A stretch of 6,068 nt of DNA, taken from Porticoccaceae bacterium. GTDB taxonomy: Bacteria; Pseudomonadota; Gammaproteobacteria; Pseudomonadales; Porticoccaceae. This document shows, one piece after another, positions 1 through 3,827 of the stretch. The stretch is taken from assembly GCA_023255165.1 (NCBI GenBank), contig JALRJD010000124.1, positions 1 to 6,068 of the forward strand. Reading direction: 5' to 3'. The stretch's first letter is position 1; each line of letters starts with the position of its first letter. The translations under genes and the position numbers were made by a program. The notes below the pieces were generated by a model, which had not been told where the DNA came from, did no database searches, and saw nothing but the letters and a program-made list of their open reading frames with translations.

Positions 1-52
1 ATTTATGCGTTGCGACCAGCCCGGTGAGAGACTGGCCGAACTGTTTAATTAG
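1..52 (+). CDS. trpC: 3' end of a probable indole-3-glycerol-phosphate synthase gene (partial)
   Basis: Frame 2 of the plus strand is open from the window edge to a TAG at 50-52 and reads ...FMRCDQPGERLAELFN. The pattern FMR-x-x-x-PG-x-x-L-x-x-LF resembles the extreme C-terminus of TrpC, the (beta-alpha)8-barrel enzyme that closes the indole ring in tryptophan synthesis. In Pseudomonas aeruginosa trpC lies directly before vfr, the crp homologue, which is the same position and convergent layout seen here. Its stop overlaps the crp stop by four bases (TTAG). Only about 16 codons are visible, so the identification rests on this short tail plus gene order. Another convergent gene cannot be excluded. 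Confidence 0.65.
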   Translation, partial: FMRCDQPGERLAELFN

Positions 53-684
53 CGAGTGCCAAACACCACCATGGTTTTGCCGGCGACAGAGACCAGACCC
101 TGACCTTCGAGCTCCTTGAGCACTCGACCGACCATTTCCCGCGAGCAGCCGACAATGCGGCCAATCTCCTGACGGGTGATCTTGATCTGCATACCGTCGG
201 GATGGGTCATGGCATCGGGCTCTTTGCACAGATCGAGCAGCGTTCTCGCCACGCGACCGGTCACATCGAGAAATGCCAGATCGCTGACCTTGCGTGTGGT
301 GTCTCTCAGGCGTTGGGCTATCTGTTTGCTGATCGCAAACAGGAATGCGGGGTATTTATTGCTCAACTCGATAAATTTCCCATAGCTGATTTCCCCCACT
401 TCGCACTCGGTTTTTGTCCGGATCCAGGCGCTGCGATGCTCCTGATCGAAGAGGCCCATTTCACCAAAAAAGTCACCCGGATTCAGATAGGCGAGGATAA
501 TCTCTTTGCCATCACTGTCGTCTTCGATCATAACAGTGACCGAGCCTTTGATAATGTAATAGAGGGTATCGCCCTGGTCGCCAGCGTAAATAACGGTGCT
601 CTTTGCCGGGTATCGGCGTCTGTGGCAATGGGATAAGAATTCTTCCACATTTTCTATATGTGGTGTCAGAGGTGCAGGCGCCAA
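49..684 (-). CDS. crp: cAMP receptor protein, CRP/Vfr type global regulator
   Basis: This encodes a 211-residue cytoplasmic transcription factor of the CRP-FNR superfamily, against about 210 residues for E. coli CRP. The N-terminal cyclic-nucleotide domain carries the phosphate-binding cassette around residues 70-90, with G74-E75 and R84-S85 corresponding to the E. coli cAMP contacts. T129-T130 on the long dimer helix stands where E. coli has T-S and where Vfr, as I recall it, has T-T. The C-terminal winged helix (about 138-211) is nearly identical to CRP/Vfr. Its recognition helix CSREMVGRVL keeps R182, E183 and R187, which read the TGTGA half-site in E. coli. By family knowledge it activates or represses many catabolic and, in Pseudomonas, virulence genes. 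The start is a TTG (684-682) seven bases after a GGAG; no upstream ATG is competitive. It is divergent from the OsmC-family gene and convergent with the trpC-like tail. Confidence 0.95.
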   Translation of the reverse strand: MAPAPLTPHIENVEEFLSHCHRRRYPAKSTVIYAGDQGDTLYYIIKGSVTVMIEDDSDGKEIILAYLNPGDFFGEMGLFDQEHRSAWIRTKTECEVGEISYGKFIELSNKYPAFLFAISKQIAQRLRDTTRKVSDLAFLDVTGRVARTLLDLCKEPDAMTHPDGMQIKITRQEIGRIVGCSREMVGRVLKELEGQGLVSVAGKTMVVFGTR

Positions 685-691
685 TTTGTTT

Positions 692-695
692 CTCC
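692..695 (-). promoter_or_regulatory. crp ribosome binding site fixing a TTG start
   Basis: On the minus strand GGAG (695-692) is followed by the seven-base spacer AAACAAA and then TTG at 684-682. Ideal spacing and the family-typical length of the resulting protein support TTG as the initiator. The rest of the 161-bp divergent crp/OsmC spacer is AT-rich. I found no full TGTGA-N6-TCACA CRP site and no clean -35/-10 pair in either direction. Confidence 0.75.
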
Positions 696-835
696 GTTTA
701 CAAGTTTAGCAACATGCCGCTTTATAAAATTATCTAAGATTTATGCGCGACTCCTAGCACTAATAGTAGTCAAAAAAACCTTTGTGCGAGTAAATTTTAG
801 TCACCTGCTATGGTAACCTTTGCGCTCCTGAAAAC

Positions 836-839
836 GAGG
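836..839 (+). promoter_or_regulatory. Ribosome binding site deciding the yhfA start
   Basis: GAGG at 836-839 is six bases before the ATG at 846. This favours that start over the ATG at 810, which has no purine-rich sequence at a useful distance. Confidence 0.7.
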
Positions 840-845
840 CAAGTT

Positions 846-1271
846 ATGAAAGCGACAATCAAGTGGGTGGATGGCGTAATGTTTCTCGGTGAGTCCGGGA
901 GTGGTCATACAGCGGTGATGGATGGCGCCGAAAGTCAGGGTGGACGTAACATGGGCATCCGCCCGATGGAGATGTTATTGCTCGGGCTTGGCGGCTGCGC
1001 CTCATTTGATGTGATGAGCATGTTGAAAAAGAGCCGCCAGCCAGTGACCGATTGTCGCGCCGAGGTGGAAGCCGAACGAGTCGATGCGGTTCCCGCGGTC
1101 TTCAGCAAAATTCATCTGCATTTTGTGGTGACAGGCATCGGCGTAAAAGAGAGTCAGGTCAAACGCGCAGTCGAGCTGTCTGCGGAAAAATACTGTTCGG
1201 CGTCAATTATGCTTGGGGCAGCCGGTGTGGAGATGACCCACAGCTATGAGTTAATCGCCGCGGAGTCATAA
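846..1271 (+). CDS. yhfA: OsmC-family protein, YhfA-like
   Basis: This encodes a 141-residue protein of the OsmC/Ohr fold, closely matching E. coli YhfA (about 134 residues) in features such as KWVDG-x-x-FLGES near the start, RPMEMLLLGLGGC, HFVVTG, LSAEKYC and THSYE at the end. The two conserved cysteines of the family are present: C51 in GGC and C117 in EKYC. In OsmC and Ohr these residues reduce organic hydroperoxides. The physiological role of YhfA-type members is not well established, so peroxidase activity is inference. No signal peptide or membrane segment is visible, so it should be cytoplasmic. The chosen ATG follows GAGG (836-839) by six bases. An upstream in-frame ATG at 810 would add 12 residues without family similarity and without a Shine-Dalgarno. 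Adjacent, divergent yhfA and crp are also found in E. coli. Confidence 0.88.
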   Translation: MKATIKWVDGVMFLGESGSGHTAVMDGAESQGGRNMGIRPMEMLLLGLGGCASFDVMSMLKKSRQPVTDCRAEVEAERVDAVPAVFSKIHLHFVVTGIGVKESQVKRAVELSAEKYCSASIMLGAAGVEMTHSYELIAAES

Positions 1272-1332
1272 GGGAAATCGTAATGGGAGTCGTAAGAAAA
1301 AATCCCCCGATAAATCGAACACAAATCCAGGC

Positions 1333-1362
1333 AAAAAAAAAGGAGCCTGAGGAAGGCTCCTT
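1333..1362 (-). terminator. Rho-independent terminator of the left cassette
   Basis: On the minus strand an 8-bp stem AAGGAGCC/GGCTCCTT (1362-1355 with 1347-1340, 7-base loop 1354-1348) is followed directly by a run of T (complement of the A run from 1333). Reading in the plus direction there is no T tract after the hairpin, so it is oriented to stop transcription coming from the right. No protein-coding gene ends just upstream of it on the minus strand, which is why a non-coding transcript is proposed. It may incidentally impede transcription leaving yhfA. Confidence 0.85.
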
Positions 1363-1456
1363 GAAAAATTCCTTGGATGAGTCTCAAAGGAAGGGGTAGG
1401 GGTAAAACTGTTAAGACCTGCAAAAGCAAATCTTTAAAACTCTGAACAACTTCAAT
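1333..1456 (-). ncRNA. Candidate small RNA of the left cassette (about 120 nt)
   Basis: Between the -10-like TACTAT at 1468-1463 and the terminator at 1362-1333 the minus strand has no ATG or GTG codon. It also has no TTG with a good Shine-Dalgarno, yet it is framed by a promoter and a canonical terminator. A transcript from about 1456 to about 1333 would be about 120 nt long. It contains a pyrimidine-rich stretch (1403-1386, minus ACCCCTACCCCTTCCTTT) that is likely unpaired and complementary to purine-rich ribosome binding sites, as in many trans-acting small RNAs. It resembles no small RNA family I know. Alternatives are a decayed protein-coding cassette or a very short TTG-initiated ORF. 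The transcript itself is inference; the promoter-like block and terminator are seen. Confidence 0.45.
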
Positions 1457-1462
1457 GCGCTT

Positions 1463-1492
1463 ATAGTAGAAATGAACTCGCCATACTTCCAA
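1463..1492 (-). promoter_or_regulatory. Promoter of the left cassette
   Basis: Minus-strand TTGGAA (1492-1487), an 18-base spacer and TACTAT (1468-1463). Both boxes are imperfect, as is usual for activator-dependent promoters. The -10-like box lies exactly the same distance (24 bp) from the inverted repeat at 1492-1506 as TATATT does from the matching inverted repeat in the right cassette. That matching geometry is the main support. Confidence 0.5.
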
Positions 1493-1536
1493 TGCATTGT
1501 TTGCATCTTACCTATATCAATTTGTAATGACTTGGC
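1491..1536. repeat. Operator block, copy 1 (partner at 1899-1947)
   Basis: The 16-mer AATGCATTGTTTGCAT (1491-1506) and the 11-mer TTTGTAATGAC (1521-1531) also occur in copy 2 with exactly the same 14-base separation. TTGGC follows in both copies, offset by three bases. The first element contains the dyad ATGCA-N5-TGCAT (1492-1506), which fits the T-N11-A consensus of LysR-type operator boxes. The second lies about 26 bp farther upstream relative to the minus-strand promoter, close to the usual spacing between activation and recognition sites of LysR regulators. Identity with copy 2 is directly visible; binding by the adjacent LysR protein is inference. Confidence 0.75.
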
Positions 1537-1537
1537 A

Positions 1538-1563
1538 GTGAATTGTAAAACCCGCCAATTCAC
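1538..1563. repeat. 8-bp inverted repeat GTGAATTG/CAATTCAC
   Basis: GTGAATTG (1538-1545) is perfectly complementary in inverted orientation to CAATTCAC (1556-1563), separated by 10 bases. It has no T tract on either side, so it is not an obvious terminator. It sits just upstream of copy 1 of the operator block (relative to the minus-strand promoter) and is absent from copy 2. It could be a second operator or a chance palindrome. Confidence 0.4.
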
Positions 1564-1618
1564 GCCGACAGCGGCCAGTGATTGATGGCAGGATTGGGAA
1601 AAGTTATTTTTTGGAGAC

Positions 1619-1648
1619 AAAAAAAAAGGGACCCGGTGATGGGTCCCT
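1619..1648 (-). terminator. Strong Rho-independent terminator after the 40-residue gene
   Basis: On the minus strand a perfect 7-bp GC-rich stem GGGACCC/GGGTCCC (1647-1641 with 1634-1628; loop ATCACC) is followed by nine T residues (complement of 1627-1619). It is 54 bases beyond the stop codon of the small ORF at 1702-1824. Its orientation and strength show that a discrete minus-strand transcript ends here. Confidence 0.9.
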
Positions 1649-1650
1649 GT

Positions 1651-1673
1651 AAAAAAATCCTATAGCAAGGATT
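1651..1673 (-). terminator. Weaker first terminator in tandem
   Basis: On the minus strand AATCCT (1673-1668), loop TGCTAT, AGGATT (1661-1656), then T residues to 1651. The 6-bp AT-rich stem is weak, but the T tract is continuous. It precedes the strong terminator at 1648-1619, giving a tandem arrangement. The left cassette has a possibly related ATCC...GGAA-TTTTT element (minus, about 1379-1365) just before its own strong hairpin. Confidence 0.5.
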
Positions 1674-1701
1674 AGAGGGGTGTCGTGAAAAAGCCGCTGG
1701 A

Positions 1702-1824
1702 TTACTGAGCTAGCGTCTTTTTGGAAGTCTCAAGTTTTGGTGCCTTAACGTTGGCGAAGTCGTCTTTCGCTATTGCGGCACCCGCTAATCCAGTAAATCC
1801 AATTAGTATGTATACGAGTGTCAT
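1702..1824 (-). CDS. Small 40-residue protein with hydrophobic N-terminus, unknown function
   Basis: The ORF is MTLVYILIGFTGLAGAAIAK followed by a hydrophilic, lysine-rich tail ending in TLAQ. Residues 3-19 form one hydrophobic, glycine/alanine-rich segment with no preceding basic residue. This could be a single membrane helix, or a signal peptide with an A17-I18-A19 site that would release a 21-residue peptide. Expression signals are unusually complete: AGGAGA (1836-1831) six bases before the ATG, a promoter TTGGAT-N17-TATATT (1899-1871), and tandem terminators at 1673-1651 and 1648-1619. The leader carries a short GGGC/GCCC hairpin (1860-1848). It is divergent from the LysR-type gene, whose operator region it shares, so LysR-dependent control is likely. 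I recognise no family. At 40 codons a chance ORF is possible, but the framing by RBS, promoter and terminators argues for a real gene. Confidence 0.7.
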   Translation of the reverse strand: MTLVYILIGFTGLAGAAIAKDDFANVKAPKLETSKKTLAQ

Positions 1825-1870
1825 GGTCTATCTCCTTTGGTGTTTATGGGCCAGTCGCCCTATGAGTGAC

Positions 1871-1899
1871 AATATACTGATAGCTATGTCATAATCCAA
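1871..1899 (-). promoter_or_regulatory. Promoter of the 40-residue gene
   Basis: Minus strand TTGGAT (1899-1894), 17-base spacer, TATATT (1876-1871), with a start of transcription expected near 1864 and a leader of about 40 nt. The -10 matches the sigma-70 consensus at five of six positions. The -35 matches at three and abuts the inverted repeat at 1900-1914, centred near -43, a position typical of a LysR activation site. Confidence 0.65.
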
Positions 1900-1947
1900 A
1901 TGCATTGTTTGCATTATTTGCATACCATTTTGTAATGACCATTTGGC
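1899..1947. repeat. Operator block, copy 2, shared by the 40-residue gene and the LysR gene
   Basis: AATGCATTGTTTGCAT (1899-1914) and TTTGTAATGAC (1929-1939) repeat copy 1 at 1491-1531 with the same 14-base gap; TTGGC follows at 1943-1947. The dyad ATGCA-N5-TGCAT (1900-1914) meets the LysR-type T-N11-A pattern, and this copy has a third half-site TGCAT at 1919-1923. It lies between divergent genes, the classical place for a LysR regulator to control its target and itself. That this LysR protein binds here is inference. Confidence 0.75.
1909..1936 (+). promoter_or_regulatory. Probable promoter of the LysR-type gene, overlapping the operator
   Basis: TTGCAT (1909-1914), 16-base spacer, TGTAAT (1931-1936), five of six matches to the -10 consensus. 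Transcription would begin near 1943, about 20 bases before the ATG at 1964. The -35 is inside the inverted repeat and the -10 inside the second conserved element, so a protein bound here would block this promoter, fitting negative autoregulation. The same boxes recur in copy 1 (1501-1528), where no plus-strand gene follows. Confidence 0.55.
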
Positions 1948-1963
1948 GACCCAGGGGGTGCCC

Positions 1964-2938
1964 ATGAATCTGCAGAAACTTTCCCGCCTCGACCTCAATT
2001 TGCTGGTTGCATTGCAGGCACTGCTTGAAGAAAAAAGCGTAACCCGAGCCGCGCAACGCCTGTTTATCACCCAGCCAGCAATGAGTCGTGTGCTTCAGCG
2101 GCTGCGTCAGCAGCTAGATGACCCGCTGTTTACCCGCACTGGCAATGTGTTGATTCCGACCCCCAAGGCTCAGGAATTACAGATGCGCCTGCCGGTGATG
2201 CTGGAAGGTATTCTCGATCTGGTTACCGAGGGCGAGTTTGATCCCGCCACCTATGTTGGCGAGGTGACCATTGCCATCCCGGAATTTATTGCAATCTCAT
2301 TGGCGTCGCAGCTGACGGCGGTAGTGAATAAATATGCGCCGGGAGTGATTCTTTCGATTTCCAGTGAAACCGATTCGGTCGAAGGGGAACTGTCCGATGG
2401 TGTGCTGGACTTTGCCATCGACATCAAACGCGATATTTCAGCCGAGATTACCACTCACAATCTGGCCATTTTTAGCCCCTCAATCTGGATGCGCGAAGGC
2501 CACCCGTTGGCAAGGAAAAATCGCATCACCCTGACTGAAATTCTCGAATACCCATTTGTGCAGTATTACCTGTTGATTGCCAAACGCGTTAGCGCGCGCA
2601 CCGACGCGCGTTTTGACCGGGCACTGAGAAAGTTGGGTCGTCGACGTAAAAAAGCCATGGTGACCAACCAGTTGATGACGGCGATTGAAACAGTTTGTGC
2701 GACCGATTGTTTAATGGTGTCGGCGAAGTTTGGATCTGGCATGGAGCGTGAGCTTTACCGAGTGGTTACCAAAAGCTACCCGGACGACCTTCCCCACGAG
2801 GGAACGGTCCCGCTGGTGCTGTTGCAGCACAAGCGAACCATTGGTTCGCCGATTCATCGATGGCTGTCAGAGCAGATTGTCGACTTGGCGCGGGATATGG
2901 AAAACCCCCACGAACCGCAGTCAATGTTGTTTGATTAG
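1964..2938 (+). CDS. LysR-type transcriptional regulator
   Basis: The 324-residue length is normal for the family. The N-terminal winged helix-turn-helix spans about residues 8-67, with LDLNLLVALQALLEE, then SVTRAAQRLFITQPAMSRVL as the HTH, then RLRQQLDDPLFTRTG and PTPKAQEL leading into the linker helix. Residues from about 100 to 310 form the periplasmic-binding-protein-like effector domain (GEVTIAIPEF onward). The DLNLL-x-x-x-x-ALLEE-x-SVTRAA signature resembles the NodD/LeuO/SyrM-like branch; I cannot name the ligand. The chosen ATG has AGGGGG (1953-1958) five bases before it. A TTG at 1943 would add seven residues, lacks a ribosome binding site and lies at the predicted transcription start. 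The divergent 40-residue gene and the duplicated operator blocks are the likely targets. The gene ends by overlapping the coq7 stop by four bases. Confidence 0.92.
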   Translation: MNLQKLSRLDLNLLVALQALLEEKSVTRAAQRLFITQPAMSRVLQRLRQQLDDPLFTRTGNVLIPTPKAQELQMRLPVMLEGILDLVTEGEFDPATYVGEVTIAIPEFIAISLASQLTAVVNKYAPGVILSISSETDSVEGELSDGVLDFAIDIKRDISAEITTHNLAIFSPSIWMREGHPLARKNRITLTEILEYPFVQYYLLIAKRVSARTDARFDRALRKLGRRRKKAMVTNQLMTAIETVCATDCLMVSAKFGSGMERELYRVVTKSYPDDLPHEGTVPLVLLQHKRTIGSPIHRWLSEQIVDLARDMENPHEPQSMLFD

Positions 2939-3579
2939 AGCCGGTAGCTGCTGGCGGTCATGGCGCCGGAAACCAGAGTCATAAGCTTTTTCACCGGCTG
3001 CGGGAATGGATAACCACCAGCATCGAGCGCTGCTTCCGCATGATGCTTCTCATCGCTCAGCATCTGCTCAATAATCGCACGGCTCTTGTGATCGTTTTCC
3101 GGCAGTTTATCGAGATGCTGTTGCAGATGCTGGCAGACCTGATCCTCAGTGGCGGCAACAAAACCGAGACTTAATTTGTCACTGACCAGCCCGGCCACGG
3201 CACCGATGCCAAAGGACGCGGCATACCAGACCGGATTGAGTAAACTGGTTCGGCCGTCGAGTTGGTTGATGCGCTCTTCACACCAGGCCAAGTGGTCAAT
3301 CTCTTCAGCGGCGGCTTCAGCCATCTGCTGTTCCACTTCAGGCAGTTTTGCTGTCAGCGCCTGGCCCTGGTAGAGCGCCTGGGCGCAGACTTCTCCAGCG
3401 TGGTTTACGCGCATCAAGCCCGCGGCGTGACGCCGTTCCTGTTCAGACAGATCGGTCTCATCCGTCTGCTCTGCGGGCGAGCGCCGTGCCGGAATGGGCG
3501 CACTGCCCGCCAGTGTACGAAGAGCCTGATCGGCTTGAACCAAAAATTGATCCAGAACTGAGAGAGTGGGTTTTTGCAT
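2935..3579 (-). CDS. coq7: 2-polyprenyl-3-methyl-6-methoxy-1,4-benzoquinol 5-hydroxylase (demethoxyubiquinone hydroxylase)
   Basis: This 214-residue ferritin-like di-iron monooxygenase of the Coq7 family adds the last ring hydroxyl in ubiquinone biosynthesis at the inner membrane face. It is the counterpart found in Pseudomonas and relatives in place of the flavoprotein UbiF. All metal ligands are visible: E63 in VNHAGE, the E93-x-x-H96 of EEIDHLAWC, E145 in ATEDQV, and E177-x-x-H180 of DEKHH. The stretch 115-143 (NPVWYAASFGIGAVAGL and following) is the hydrophobic membrane-binding/substrate region. The start at 3579 (MQKPTLSVLDQFL) gives the usual family length. The frame stays open to a TTG at 3666, but that extension is basic, not family-like, and has no ribosome binding site. 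The Shine-Dalgarno for 3579 is also weak (AGG, nine bases away). It is convergent with the LysR gene, overlapping by four bases. It lies 248 bp downstream of purD with no clear terminator between them. Confidence 0.95.
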   Translation of the reverse strand: MQKPTLSVLDQFLVQADQALRTLAGSAPIPARRSPAEQTDETDLSEQERRHAAGLMRVNHAGEVCAQALYQGQALTAKLPEVEQQMAEAAAEEIDHLAWCEERINQLDGRTSLLNPVWYAASFGIGAVAGLVSDKLSLGFVAATEDQVCQHLQQHLDKLPENDHKSRAIIEQMLSDEKHHAEAALDAGGYPFPQPVKKLMTLVSGAMTASSYRL

Positions 3580-3670
3580 CTGCTGAAACCTGCGTTGCGT
3601 TCTATAAATTCTTGCTAGTTTTGCGAGCCTTGCCAAAGGAGAAGTCAAAATTGTGGCTGTTAACAACAGC

Positions 3671-3738
3671 GTAACCGTCAGAGCAACTCGCCCTCGCTCG
3701 AAACTTTAGTCACTTTGTTCGCGCCTGTCTACGGTTAC
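3671..3738. repeat. Widely spaced inverted repeat in the purD-coq7 gap
   Basis: GTAACCGT (3671-3678) and ACGGTTAC (3731-3738) are exact inverted copies separated by 52 bases, with no T tract. They lie in the 248-bp gap between purD and coq7, which otherwise holds the presumed coq7 promoter; I could not pick a convincing -35/-10 pair there. The repeats could be paired operator half-sites, or coincidence. Confidence 0.25.
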
Positions 3739-3827
3739 CAAAATGACGCAGAGCTGTTACGTGAAACTTACACGAATAGTTTACGCGGCCAAACCCTAAG
3801 CTATCCATTCAGAGCCCATGCAGCAAG

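Noticed and set aside
202..636. Plus-strand 144-codon frame antisense to crp
   Set aside because: Shadow of crp, whose minus-strand frame is unmistakable.
783..805. Possible CRP site (TGTGC ... TCACC) in the crp-yhfA spacer
   Set aside because: The half-sites are 13 bases apart rather than six, and each is imperfect.
1244..1492. Minus-strand 82-codon frame overlapping the left cassette
   Set aside because: It starts at a TTG inside the operator/promoter block without a ribosome binding site, reads through the terminator hairpin and T tract, overlaps the end of yhfA, and has low-complexity LPLPLPL composition.
1411..1620. Minus-strand 69-codon frame
   Set aside because: It runs through operator copy 1 and the -10 region of the left promoter and has no ribosome binding site or family resemblance.
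1828..2070. Minus-strand 80-codon frame
   Set aside because: It is antisense to the LysR helix-turn-helix region and crosses operator copy 2 and the small-gene promoter.
3580..3666. N-terminal extension of Coq7 to the TTG at 3666
   Set aside because: No ribosome binding site, and the 29 extra residues exceed the family length and are unlike its N-terminus.
3348..3674. Plus-strand frame antisense to coq7
   Set aside because: Arginine/alanine/proline-rich composition typical of an antisense shadow frame.
3637..3709. AGGAGA followed by GTG at 3653 and an 18-codon plus-strand frame ending at 3709
   Set aside because: Very short, no promoter or terminator around it, and it overlaps the coq7 leader; likely chance.
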